Positions 1-9,022 of a DNA stretch of 20,821 nucleotides are shown piece after piece (the stretch's first letter is position 1; the number at the start of each line of letters is the position of its first letter). Origin of the DNA: Candidatus Woesearchaeota archaeon (lineage in GTDB: Archaea > Nanobdellota > Nanobdellia > Woesearchaeales > JACPBV01); assembly GCA_019323195.1 (NCBI GenBank), contig JAHWHQ010000096.1:1-20821 (forward strand), given 5' to 3'. The position numbers and the translations under genes are program-made. Under the pieces are notes generated by a model. That model was given only the letters and a program-made list of their open reading frames with translations. It did not search any database and was not told where the DNA came from.

Positions 1-1026
1 CAGTATGCCGGTGTTTATTATAATGAACATGCCAGAATTAATAATCATGGAGTAGACTGCGATAATGATGTTACCGGGGTAATCTGTTATTATTGTGGAA
101 CTGGGAATTATGAAGACTGGAATACAAAGATACAAGCTAAACACTGGTACACCCTTTGTAATTATTGGGATGGTACTTCTACCAAAATGTCTTTGTTTAA
201 TGGCACTGTAAACGTAGAAAATATAACAAGGCTGGATTGCCCACATCTTAATTTGAATCCCTTTCTAGATTTTTTTAGTGTAGGTACAAATACGAATACG
301 CTAGTTCTAGATAATTATCGTGAATTTAACTATACTTCTATTGGTGAAAGGGGTGTGTCAGCACATGACTATACCCCTCCTGTTCTTTCTGACTACAATT
401 GCACTTCCTGCGACCCCCCCAATGGAGATAATCAAAGCCCTTATGAAACATATGATACAACACCAACATTTAGCTTTAATACAAATGAGAATGCATACTG
501 TAGGATAGGGGATAAAAACCTGAATTGGAGCAGTATGAACAGCAGCAGGGATTGTGATACGGGGGAAGGAACCACCGGGCCACATATCTGTACATTGGAC
601 CCCTCTGATGAGTTGAAACTAACACCAACAGATTATGTCTATATCAGCTGTAGAAATGGCTATTATAGTGAAAACACTACAAGCAGTTCAGGGCCTTTGG
701 AGATAAGCATAGGCCAGGTACAATACAATGCCAGTATAGCAATAGAAGAAGGCATAACTATCAGCATACCAAGCGCAACTATCTATTCAGACCAGCAGGT
801 CTATGTAAGGACAGTGAGCAATAACCAGTCTTTGGCTGTTTTTGACAAGGTTGCCCTTTACGGCACCCAGAGGTGGGCCTTTAATTATGTCTCTCTTCCA
901 AATGAAAGCTCAATCGGGACTTTTTACAACCTCTCTCCTGTGTTTTACTTCCTGGAGATGATAAACCTGACAAAGACCGAGATATCCAGGCAGGTTAGCA
1001 GCCTGATAAACAATACAAGAACATAA
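1..1026 (+). CDS. Secreted, N-glycosylated surface protein, 3' part only
   Basis: The frame is open from the first base of the window, so the gene starts upstream and only its last 341 residues are visible; the first internal ATG (187) is not a credible start. No enzyme motif is recognised. The protein is rich in Cys, Tyr and Asn, with many N-x-S/T sequons (for example NYT, NCT, NWS, NSS, NTT, NES). A Cys-bearing segment at about residues 130-225 (TPTFSFNTNENAYCRIG, later HICTL and VYISCRNG) looks like the Ig-like domains repeated in large surface proteins of DPANN archaea; this is recognition from memory. There is no C-terminal membrane anchor, so it is probably released or held by partners. 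The RHS gene starts 16 bases after its stop, with only a T-rich spacer, so they are probably co-transcribed. Function unknown. Confidence 0.75.
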   Translation, partial: QYAGVYYNEHARINNHGVDCDNDVTGVICYYCGTGNYEDWNTKIQAKHWYTLCNYWDGTSTKMSLFNGTVNVENITRLDCPHLNLNPFLDFFSVGTNTNTLVLDNYREFNYTSIGERGVSAHDYTPPVLSDYNCTSCDPPNGDNQSPYETYDTTPTFSFNTNENAYCRIGDKNLNWSSMNSSRDCDTGEGTTGPHICTLDPSDELKLTPTDYVYISCRNGYYSENTTSSSGPLEISIGQVQYNASIAIEEGITISIPSATIYSDQQVYVRTVSNNQSLAVFDKVALYGTQRWAFNYVSLPNESSIGTFYNLSPVFYFLEMINLTKTEISRQVSSLINNTRT

Positions 1027-1042
1027 TTTTTTCTTTTTTAAA

Positions 1043-4000
1043 ATGAATAAGAAACCAGTTAAAATACTTGTAATCTGTTTTATTTTAATTAGCCTTGCTT
1101 ATTTTGTAAATGGGGCTGATGATGAATATAAGCCATACCTGCATAAGGCATCTGTGCCGGAGCATCCCAAGCTGGAATTATATGGAAGATATAAGACAAA
1201 CCTTTTTCCGGGGGCTGCTACCTATTCTTATGGTATTGAGGTTCCTAAAGGGACTAATGACCTTGCACCTTCTTTGTCTGTTTCCTATAACAGCCAGACA
1301 GTAAAGCAAAGGCCTTCTTTTGTTGGGGCAGGATGGATGCTGAGCCAGAACCTCGTTTATAGGGATATTAATGCAACCTTGAATGACACATCTGATGATT
1401 CCTATAAGCTGGTATTGGATAATGTCCAGTATGAACTGGTTTATTTTGATGGAACTTATCATACCAAGATAGAATCTTATATGAAGGTAGAGTATTTATC
1501 CGGCGCTCCTAATAATTATGGGGGATATTGGAGGGTAATATTAAAAGATGGGACTAAATACAGGTTCGGCTATAACCCTGATTCTGAACTGACATCTAAT
1601 TCCGGATATGGTTATGCCCTGAAATGGAGCCTGGATTTAATTGAAGATGCCCATGATAATAAGATATACTACTCTTATCTTGAGAATCCTTTTTCAGATG
1701 ATTTTGGAGCTGTTTATCTTGATGAGATATCCTATAATAATTACAGGGAAAGGGAGATTAGGTTTGTGTATGACGGCTCTTTAAGGGCCGATAATAGATT
1801 AGTGTATGAGCAGGGGAATAAGCTTTCTGAAAGTAGGAGATTAAAGGATATAAATGTCTTTATCAATGATAATCTAGTTAGAAGGTATAATCTTGGGTAT
1901 AGTAATCTTAATGCAGAGAATTCACTTTTTTCTTTATCTGCCATAAAGCTGTACGGCTCAGATAATACCTCAATACTGCATAATATCAGTTTTGAGTATT
2001 TTTCTGACAAGGAGGGCTATATAAAATATGATAGTGCCTATATGCCTAAAGAGCTGTTTTCTAATTATGAGCATAAGGACTTTGGCGTGAGGCTTGCGGA
2101 TTTTAATAATGACGGGTTTGTTGATATTGTTAAGGGTAGGGGGGCTACTGGCAAAAAAGAGGCTTTTGTTAACAATAGGTTAAATAACTGGAGCAATACA
2201 ACTTCTTTTATTCCTCCAATGGATATTTCAGTTAGCTATTCTGGCTCCGAAGTTGATAATGGAGTAAGATTTGCAGATGTTAATAATGATGGTTTTGTTG
2301 ATATATTGTATGGGAATAGTGGAGCACAGGAAGTATACTTAAATAATGGCTCTGGCTGGAATAAAAGTAATATGTGGGCAACTCCTGTTTATTTTGTTGA
2401 CGGCAGTTATATTGATCAGGGTGCGCGTTTAGTTGATCTCAATGGCGATGGAAGGGTTGATATTCTGCAGGCAAAGTATGATGGGGAGCATAAGGCCTAT
2501 CTGAATAACGGCTCTGGGTGGAGGGACGTAAATTTGAGTTGGAAAAGCCCTGTTGATTTTATCCACCTGAACCAGGATTTTGGGGTAAGGCTTGTTGACC
2601 TGAATGGAGACGGCTTAGCAGATATGATACACGGAGATGGGAAAGACTGTCTTAAAAATGCATGGCTTAATAACGGCTCAGGATGGAGCAATTATCCTGC
2701 TTACAAGCCTCCTCTGTACTTTACTACATCTTCAAGAAAGGATAATGGGGCAAGGTTTGCAGACGTTAACGGGGATGGGTTGACAGATTTAATAGTTGAT
2801 TTCCAGAACTCGACTATTACAAACAAGTCAGCCTATATCAACAACGGCTCAGGATGGAGCTTAAGCAGCGGATGGAAGTCCTCTACACCTTTCACCAAAG
2901 ACGGCTATAACATAGGGAGGAGGCTGGGTGATGTCAACGGCGACGGTTTTGCTGACGTTATTGTGGCGTATGGAAATAGTAGTGAAGAAGAGCACTATAC
3001 CTATATCAAGAATTCCTCTAATGCTTATCTTCTTAAGAGGATTGTTAATGAATACGGCGGGGTGGTGGAGATAGATTATAGCGCTTCTACCTCTTATAAC
3101 AACTCTGCTCTTGGGAATTCTACTTTAGGCTTTAACATGTGGGTTGTTGGTAATGTTTCACAGGATAATTCGCTTGCAGGGGATTTTAACTCTGCTGGAA
3201 ATTATTCCTATTGGTATTTTGGCGGCAGGTATGACTACAAAGAGCAGGAGTTCAGGGGGTTTAATATAGTGAATGAGACAAGGCCTGATAATTCTTTTAT
3301 TTCACACTATTTCCACCAGGGTGATGCCCTGAAAGGGAAGGAATATAAGACAGAGGCTTATAACTCATCAGGAAGCTTGTTTTCAAAAACAGAGAGCAGC
3401 TATAACCATACCTTTAATGGCCCTTATTATGAGGTATTTCTTAAGCATACTGCAAATTACCTTTATGACGGCTTTTCTGCAGCTGAGATAACCAATGTTT
3501 CTTATGGCTATGATGATTATGGCAATGTAATTTACAGGAATAGTTATGGGGATGTTTCTGTTGCAGGGGATGAGAAGTATGAAAGGTATGTTTATGCTTA
3601 TAATACCTCTGAGAACATGCTTGGTAAGGTAAGCAGGTATTCTCTGTATGAGGATGATAATACGAGCTTAGCTAAAGAGACTTTGTACTATTATGATGGA
3701 TTAAGCTATGGGGCTTCACCGACCAAAGGGGAGCTGACAAAGGTAAGCGAGTGGAACGATAAGGGTGAGGATTCTATTACAAGGTTTGAGTATGATGATT
3801 ACGGAAATGTAATTGAGAAAATAGACCCATTAGGAAGAGAGACAAAATACCTGTATGGGCTGAGGGATACCTCGTTTACGTATGCAGACAGGATAACAAA
3901 TGCTTTAGGGCACAGGACAGATTATGACTATGATTTAGGCACTGGTAATCTGTTATGGGAAGAGAAGGAGAACATAAGGAGGAGTTATGCTTATGATGTA

Positions 4001-6772
4001 TATGGGAGGATCGTTAAGGAGATACTTCCTTATGATTCGTATTATATGCCGACAAAGGAGTATGCCTATACGTTTGATGGGGATGCGCCAGAGGTTATTA
4101 CAGTTTCCCTAAGAGAGCACAACGGGGAGACGGTTGATACCTATTACTACTATGACGGCTTTGCCAACCTGGTGCAGCTAAAGACAGAGATAGAAGAAGA
4201 TGAGGCTGTTGTCAAAAATATCTTTTATGATGGTTTGGGGAGGGTAAAGGAAGAGCAGAACCCTTACTTTGAGGCCTTTAGCAATTCATTAAGCACACCA
4301 TCTGATACGATTAATAAGACCTATTACAGCTATGATGCCCTTGACAGGGTTGTGAGGGTGGTTAATCCTGACACTACTTCTAAGGTTATCGACTTCAACA
4401 AATGGAGCATTACAGATTATGAGGAGAACAGCAATAAACATACATATCTACTGGATGCGCATGGAAGGATAGTTAATGTTATAGAGTATAATAAGAACCC
4501 TTATGAAAACAACAGAGAGGAAATCTACAATACCTCTTACCAATACGACACAAACGACAACCTAATCAAGATAACAGATAATGAAGGTAATGAGTTTAAG
4601 TTCAGCTATGACAGCTTAGGAAGGAAGATAAAGCTGGATGATCCGGATTTAGGAATATGGACTTATGCTTATGATCCTGCCGGGAATCTTGTAGAGCAGA
4701 ATGACAGTGTTGGGAATGTTATAACTTTAAGTTATGACAAGCTGAATAGGATATTAAACAAGAATTCTACAGATGTTAACATCAGTTTTGAATATGACCA
4801 GCAGTATGATGGGACATTAAGCAACATTACTATGGGTGGTGTAAGTTTTAAGTACAGCTATGATGAAAGGATGAGGGTTGTTAAGGAAGAGGCTTATCTG
4901 GGTGGAAGCTGGATAGAGACAGGGATAAGCTATGATTCTATGGACAGGATTATTGAAAAAAGGCTTCCTTCAACAGATCTGGAATATTTCTATAATAAGC
5001 AGGGAAAGGTAAGGAGGATCAATGATCTTATCAATAATGCCTCTTATAATGCGTTTGGAAGCATCCTGAACAGGAGCTATGACAATAATTTAGTTACTAA
5101 GTTTAGCTATTACCCTTCTGACAACAGGTTAAGCCAGATAACAACTGGGAGCTTACAAAGCCTTGCTTATGCCTATGATGATGTTGGAAATATAAGGTCA
5201 ATAAGGGATTCTGTCCAGAGCAGGAACTACAGCATGGGCTATGACGGCCTGGACAGGCTGATCAATACTACCATTAATGATGACCTATACCAATATGAAT
5301 ATGACAGCATTGGAAACATCAAAAGGATAGTAAGGGCAGATGAGGCAAAAAGGCTTATTTATGGGGGTTTAATCCCGCATGCACCCTCGCAGATAATAGA
5401 TTCTACACCGTTGGCAGGCGCTTATAGCGCTAAGACATTAGCAACAGGAAGCAGGAACAGGACTTTTGAATTCTTTATAGTTAATGAAAAATTAACTGAT
5501 CTGACCTCAATAAACTGGACAATAGATTTCGGGCAGAACACGGTTGCTTCAACCAGGCAGATAAACCTTACCTCCAGGCCAGTGATGGTCCTGGTGCAGA
5601 ACAATTATACCTCAGGAGGAAGCTATGACATCAATATCTCAACAGGAAATGATGATAATGTATTTGAGGAAAGGTTTGGTGTTAGGGCTAAATCTTTGGG
5701 TTTGATAACAAACAACAGGACTTTGGCTTTTATCGAGTTTATTGTTGAGAATGATGTTAAAGAGCAGCTGAATGATGTAAGATGGAACTGCTCGAATGGG
5801 ATTGGGGCTGAGCTGCCCTTTAACCTGACAGGCAATAATGAGACAATGGTTCTGATAGGGTATAATTATTCGAATTATGGAACTAAAAAGATAACATGCT
5901 ATGCAAACGCAACAGACGGGTATGAGAACAAGACAACAGAGTTTGAGATAAAGGGATTGGAGATACTGAATTTTACCTTGACAGACTTATCTACTAATAC
6001 AAAAAGGGTTAGGTTCAATATAAAAAACCACTATTATCCATTGACAGCCAACTGGGAGATAAAGACAGATTCAGCCCATGCTGGCAGTGTTTCTTTGCAG
6101 ACGGATGAAGTTAAGAATGTTAGTCAGGACATTACCTATACTACGGATGGGGACAAGACCATTAATATCTCTGTCTATTCCGGCAGCATAAGGTATTCAG
6201 AAGAATATAAGTTTAATATTGAAGCTCTGGAGATAGATCAATATTACAGGTATAGCGCTAACAAGACAAACAGGATAATATCCTTTATTGTAACAAATGA
6301 ATGGCCTGATAATTTGTCTGTCAGCTGGAACATAACTGATCCTTCATTGATGAATTCTACCTATCTGAATCAAAATGATACCTTATTGGTCATAATAGCA
6401 GAGAATTACACTGCTGAAGGCAGGAAGGATGAGGCAGTTAATGTTTACTCAGATAGTTTCTTATCTACCTTAGAGGATTGGTTTAATATTTACATTGTAG
6501 AGATGCTGGACCTGCAGACACTTTCAGAATCTGTTTCCAGCACAGTATCCGAATTAGTTGCAAGAAGCGATTCTGGAAAACAGACAATAAGCTGGAAGCT
6601 GGATACTGGAGAAGCCAACATCACTTCTATAATTCCAATCCACATCAATGAGTCAGACAGAGTAATAATACTGGTTGAAAGCAACTATACAGGCTCTGGG
6701 GTTTACCTGACTAATGCTTCTATTAACACATCAAGCAGTAAGGATCATAAAGGAGGGATTGCCATAACATGA
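1043..6772 (+). CDS. Secreted SpvB/TcB-like RHS (YD-repeat) protein with FG-GAP repeats and Ig-like C-terminus
   Basis: A 1909-residue exported protein. Residues 1-25 form a Sec signal peptide (KK, then a hydrophobic core, then VNGA). Residues about 30-330 resemble the SpvB domain of TcB-type toxins (PGAATYSYGIEVPKG, LSVSYNSQ, GAGWMLS). Residues about 345-645 hold six FG-GAP/VCBS repeats with calcium loops of the form DxNxDGxxD (DFNNDGFVD to DVNGDGFAD) separated by NNGSGW motifs. NEYGGVVEIDYSAS near 670 resembles the TcB middle domain. YD/RHS repeats run from about 815 to 1437 (YDDYGNV, YDSLGRKIKL, YDPAGNLV). Residues 1450-1909 are five Ig-like repeats. In known families such YD repeats build a hollow shell that encloses a toxin. 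The RHS core is missing here and is on the next gene, which overlaps by four bases. Part of the gene is duplicated at 13146-14372. Confidence 0.9.
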   Translation: MNKKPVKILVICFILISLAYFVNGADDEYKPYLHKASVPEHPKLELYGRYKTNLFPGAATYSYGIEVPKGTNDLAPSLSVSYNSQTVKQRPSFVGAGWMLSQNLVYRDINATLNDTSDDSYKLVLDNVQYELVYFDGTYHTKIESYMKVEYLSGAPNNYGGYWRVILKDGTKYRFGYNPDSELTSNSGYGYALKWSLDLIEDAHDNKIYYSYLENPFSDDFGAVYLDEISYNNYREREIRFVYDGSLRADNRLVYEQGNKLSESRRLKDINVFINDNLVRRYNLGYSNLNAENSLFSLSAIKLYGSDNTSILHNISFEYFSDKEGYIKYDSAYMPKELFSNYEHKDFGVRLADFNNDGFVDIVKGRGATGKKEAFVNNRLNNWSNTTSFIPPMDISVSYSGSEVDNGVRFADVNNDGFVDILYGNSGAQEVYLNNGSGWNKSNMWATPVYFVDGSYIDQGARLVDLNGDGRVDILQAKYDGEHKAYLNNGSGWRDVNLSWKSPVDFIHLNQDFGVRLVDLNGDGLADMIHGDGKDCLKNAWLNNGSGWSNYPAYKPPLYFTTSSRKDNGARFADVNGDGLTDLIVDFQNSTITNKSAYINNGSGWSLSSGWKSSTPFTKDGYNIGRRLGDVNGDGFADVIVAYGNSSEEEHYTYIKNSSNAYLLKRIVNEYGGVVEIDYSASTSYNNSALGNSTLGFNMWVVGNVSQDNSLAGDFNSAGNYSYWYFGGRYDYKEQEFRGFNIVNETRPDNSFISHYFHQGDALKGKEYKTEAYNSSGSLFSKTESSYNHTFNGPYYEVFLKHTANYLYDGFSAAEITNVSYGYDDYGNVIYRNSYGDVSVAGDEKYERYVYAYNTSENMLGKVSRYSLYEDDNTSLAKETLYYYDGLSYGASPTKGELTKVSEWNDKGEDSITRFEYDDYGNVIEKIDPLGRETKYLYGLRDTSFTYADRITNALGHRTDYDYDLGTGNLLWEEKENIRRSYAYDVYGRIVKEILPYDSYYMPTKEYAYTFDGDAPEVITVSLREHNGETVDTYYYYDGFANLVQLKTEIEEDEAVVKNIFYDGLGRVKEEQNPYFEAFSNSLSTPSDTINKTYYSYDALDRVVRVVNPDTTSKVIDFNKWSITDYEENSNKHTYLLDAHGRIVNVIEYNKNPYENNREEIYNTSYQYDTNDNLIKITDNEGNEFKFSYDSLGRKIKLDDPDLGIWTYAYDPAGNLVEQNDSVGNVITLSYDKLNRILNKNSTDVNISFEYDQQYDGTLSNITMGGVSFKYSYDERMRVVKEEAYLGGSWIETGISYDSMDRIIEKRLPSTDLEYFYNKQGKVRRINDLINNASYNAFGSILNRSYDNNLVTKFSYYPSDNRLSQITTGSLQSLAYAYDDVGNIRSIRDSVQSRNYSMGYDGLDRLINTTINDDLYQYEYDSIGNIKRIVRADEAKRLIYGGLIPHAPSQIIDSTPLAGAYSAKTLATGSRNRTFEFFIVNEKLTDLTSINWTIDFGQNTVASTRQINLTSRPVMVLVQNNYTSGGSYDINISTGNDDNVFEERFGVRAKSLGLITNNRTLAFIEFIVENDVKEQLNDVRWNCSNGIGAELPFNLTGNNETMVLIGYNYSNYGTKKITCYANATDGYENKTTEFEIKGLEILNFTLTDLSTNTKRVRFNIKNHYYPLTANWEIKTDSAHAGSVSLQTDEVKNVSQDITYTTDGDKTINISVYSGSIRYSEEYKFNIEALEIDQYYRYSANKTNRIISFIVTNEWPDNLSVSWNITDPSLMNSTYLNQNDTLLVIIAENYTAEGRKDEAVNVYSDSFLSTLEDWFNIYIVEMLDLQTLSESVSSTVSELVARSDSGKQTISWKLDTGEANITSIIPIHINESDRVIILVESNYTGSGVYLTNASINTSSSKDHKGGIAIT

Positions 6773-8094
6773 GAAATCTATATTTAGCCAATATCGCAGT
6801 CTTTATGGCAGTTCTGATAGTAATGCTTCCTGTGTGTTTTGCAGATAGCATTAGTTTGACATACGATGAGAACGGTAACTTAGTAACAGGAGATGGGTTC
6901 TATAGGGAATATAATAGTTTGAATCAGCTTTGGAAGGTTAGGAACGGGTCAGACATAAGTGGAAACTTGTTGCAGGAATATACGTATCATCCAGTTGAGG
7001 AGCGGGTTTTGATAAAGAAGAGCTATAATAATTCTGGGGATTTAGTTGAAACAGTTTATTATGTCTCAGATGAGTTTGTAAGGGTTGTTAACGCTTCAGG
7101 GACTTTTGATACTACGTATGTAAAACATAACGGCCAGAGGGTTGCAGAACTAAGGCCGGATGGGAGCAAGGTTTTTGTTCATAGTGATCATCTTGGCTCG
7201 ACATCTTTAGTAACAGATGAGAGTGGGAATGCGGTAGATAATGTCAGCTATAGTCCTTTTGGAGTTGTGCTTGGTGGGGAGAATGTTTCTAGGTATAGCT
7301 ATGAGGGCAAGGAGTATGACTCTGTAATAGACCAATACGATTTCCACTTTAGAGGATATAAGGCTGAATGGGGGAAGTTTGTTCAGCCTGATACGGTCGT
7401 CCCAAATGTTTATGACCCACAACAATTAAACCGTTACGCTTTTGAGAGGAATAATGCTTGGAGGTATCGAGACCCCACTGGACATACGTTACAGGGGATG
7501 TTGCATGGTTTGATTGATGTAGCGGTTGGGGCATTCGCTATAAAAGCAGGATTTATTGCGGCAGCTACGGCAACAGCAGCGGCAACAGCAGCGGCTCCAG
7601 CTGTTCTTGCAACAGCATTGGTAGTAGGAGGAATAGTTTTGGTTGGAATCGGATTATCTAAAATAATCATAGGCCTTAAATCCGATGCCGAAGATGATAG
7701 AAATTTACACAATGCCTACCAAGAGATAAATCCTGTCAATAGAATCGTATCTGGGAAAGGTATAGATACTAAGTACTCCATAGCTCTACAATCACTGGGG
7801 GTTGGCATTGCCTCAGGTATAGCTGCAACTAAATACACAGCAATTTTTGAGTCTATGGGTCTAGATTTGGCAGCATTTACTGCAAATTATGCAATTCAAA
7901 CTTATTTACCTGGTTCACATTTCACAACAGGCGATGGAGGATATAGTATTTCTTATAATCGGAATCAAAAAAAGGGGGGTCCAGAAGCAGTAATATGCAC
8001 AGATGTTGGATGCCATGCATCTTCAGAGAAATTTGCCGAGAAGTATAGGAAAGCAAGAAAAGAATTAGAGGGTGATGATGAGGATAATAGCTAG
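6769..8094 (+). CDS. Secreted RHS core protein (TcC-like) with unrecognised C-terminal tip
   Basis: A 441-residue protein whose ATG overlaps the previous stop (ATGA), so translation is probably coupled. Residues 1-25 are a signal peptide ending CFA. YD repeats follow (YDENGNLVTGDG, TYHPVEERVL), then the RHS-associated core: HSDHLGSTSLVTDESG, YDFHFRGYKAEWGKFVQPDT, LNRYAFERNNAWRYRDPTGH, with DPTGH at 235-239. In RHS and TcC families this motif marks the border after which the protein is variable and usually toxic. Here the remainder (240-441) starts with a long Ala/Val/Ile-rich hydrophobic stretch (about 247-303) that could cross or insert into membranes, and ends in a polar Lys/Glu/Asp-rich tail containing CTDVGCH. 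I recognise no nuclease, deaminase or ADP-ribosylation motif. A toxin role is inferred from position only. Confidence 0.88.
   Translation: MRNLYLANIAVFMAVLIVMLPVCFADSISLTYDENGNLVTGDGFYREYNSLNQLWKVRNGSDISGNLLQEYTYHPVEERVLIKKSYNNSGDLVETVYYVSDEFVRVVNASGTFDTTYVKHNGQRVAELRPDGSKVFVHSDHLGSTSLVTDESGNAVDNVSYSPFGVVLGGENVSRYSYEGKEYDSVIDQYDFHFRGYKAEWGKFVQPDTVVPNVYDPQQLNRYAFERNNAWRYRDPTGHTLQGMLHGLIDVAVGAFAIKAGFIAAATATAAATAAAPAVLATALVVGGIVLVGIGLSKIIIGLKSDAEDDRNLHNAYQEINPVNRIVSGKGIDTKYSIALQSLGVGIASGIAATKYTAIFESMGLDLAAFTANYAIQTYLPGSHFTTGDGGYSISYNRNQKKGGPEAVICTDVGCHASSEKFAEKYRKARKELEGDDEDNS
7569..7592 (+). repeat. Two tandem copies of a 12-base unit
   Basis: The 12-mer ggcaacagcagc occurs twice in direct succession and encodes an Ala/Thr-rich run in the hydrophobic tip of the RHS core protein. 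A unit of this kind can expand or contract in frame by slippage, changing the length of the hydrophobic segment by four residues per step. Confidence 0.6.
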
Positions 8095-8132
8095 GGTAGT
8101 AAGGTAGAATTTATTCATCCCTTTTAGAAAGG

Positions 8133-8140
8133 TTTATATA
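8133..8140 (+). promoter_or_regulatory. TATA box for the small membrane protein gene
   Basis: The octamer tttatata, preceded by a purine-rich BRE-like gaaagg, is centred about 29 bases before the ATG at 8166. In archaea this puts transcription start at or next to the ATG, giving a leaderless mRNA and arguing against the in-frame TTG at 8142, which would lie upstream of the transcript. It also means this gene has its own promoter rather than relying only on the RHS operon. Confidence 0.7.
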
Positions 8141-8165
8141 TTTGAGTTGGCTTTATGTAATCACC

Positions 8166-8450
8166 ATGTCACTAGATACTGTTCTTACTTGGGCAATATT
8201 TATGCTAGTTATAAACCTTGGTTTTGCAGGATTTTGGTTTTTTGGATTAGTTGGTTATTGGAGGCAAAAATTTCCGGATGACTTTGAAAAAAATAAAAAT
8301 AAACCCTTTTTTTGGTCAATGGCTTTATTTAATGGAAAAAATCTTCCAAATGATGCAAAATTGAAATCTAAATTAATCATTACTAGGTTCCTCTTTGCTA
8401 CTTTAATCTTAATGTTTGCCATTGTATTCATTTTAGGAAATATTGATTAG
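8166..8450 (+). CDS. Small two-helix membrane protein, candidate immunity protein
   Basis: A 94-residue protein with hydrophobic segments at about 5-30 (very aromatic, containing FGFWFFGLVGYW-like residues) and 71-91. A charged loop (QKFPDDFEKNKNKP) lies between them. The ATG at 8166 was chosen over the TTG at 8142 because it lies at the leaderless distance from the TATA box. It matches no family I know. It follows the RHS core protein by 71 bases on the same strand, the usual place of an immunity gene in polymorphic-toxin loci, and a membrane-located immunity protein would fit a toxin tip with a membrane-inserting hydrophobic segment. That role is inference from position and topology alone. 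Confidence 0.65.
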   Translation: MSLDTVLTWAIFMLVINLGFAGFWFFGLVGYWRQKFPDDFEKNKNKPFFWSMALFNGKNLPNDAKLKSKLIITRFLFATLILMFAIVFILGNID

Positions 8451-8578
8451 ATTGTCTTCTCCCCATTGTTCCTCCACCATCCGAGACTATTATTAGGTTT
8501 GTCAACAATCTGATTCTTAACTATCAATAAAAAATAAATCCCCTTACTGGTACGCGAAGAATATACTTTTTTTCTCAA

Positions 8579-8872
8579 TTAAACCCCCTCCACAAAATAA
8601 ACAAAAACCATCTTATCCTTACTATCAAATCTTAAACACCTAGCCTCTTTACCAATCCTTACACCTTTCCGCAGTAATCGAGGTATAAGAAAATACTTGG
8701 TGCAGCCCTTTTTGCCCCTTTCATAAACACTGGCTTTTGTATCTGCATTTTCCTCTGCAATCAAATGGATGTTATCCATCTTACCTTTTAGCTGTGCTGC
8801 TTCTTCTAAACCAAGCTTCAGGGAAAGAACAGCATGATCCTTATTTACTTTTGTTTGTATTACAGATGCCAT
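8579..8872 (-). CDS. Conserved small archaeal protein of unknown function
   Basis: A 97-residue basic protein beginning MASVIQTKV. The central motif GKKGCTKYFLIPRLLRKG and the hydrophobic ending KMVFVYFVEGV look like a compact alpha/beta protein; I have the impression of similar short DPANN proteins (MAS-I-QTK-, then TKYF-IP), but cannot name a family. No signal peptide or membrane helix is visible. Its coding status is supported by a second degenerate copy of its C-terminal half at 9770-9871. It is divergent from the wHTH gene at 9023, with about 150 bases between the two starts; I found no clear TATA box for it. Confidence 0.6.
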   Translation of the reverse strand: MASVIQTKVNKDHAVLSLKLGLEEAAQLKGKMDNIHLIAEENADTKASVYERGKKGCTKYFLIPRLLRKGVRIGKEARCLRFDSKDKMVFVYFVEGV

Positions 8873-8992
8873 TTTCGAAAGACCTTCTGATACAGTACTA
8901 CATTTGTGGTTTCTTAAGGCAATCTTATTTGAATTGTATCTTCTTCTTTTCTAACTTTAATTTAATAGTTCTGTTATTGCTCTGTTATTTAC

Positions 8993-9002
8993 TTTATATA
9001 AA
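8993..9002 (+). promoter_or_regulatory. TATA box for the wHTH gene
   Basis: tttatataaa is centred about 26 bases before the ATG at 9023, again predicting a leaderless transcript. It decides the start in favour of ATG 9023 over the in-frame TTG at 9008. Confidence 0.7.
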
Positions 9003-9022
9003 ACTTTTTGTTTTTAGACGCC

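Noticed and set aside
1027..1042. T-rich spacer as a transcription terminator
   Set aside because: A T-run can end archaeal transcription, but the next gene starts directly after it with no TATA box of its own at a suitable distance, so read-through is more likely.
2085..2960. Repeated DNA (aataacggctc, gatgg, ggatgga) as a CRISPR-like or tandem array
   Set aside because: The repeats follow codons for the FG-GAP calcium loops and NNGSGW motifs, with uneven spacing and no spacer structure.
8451..8578. Intergenic stretch between the two-helix gene and the unknown minus-strand gene
   Set aside because: Looked for RNA structure, promoters and small genes; only a weak resemblance to the IS91-like end at about 8548 was found, not enough for a feature.
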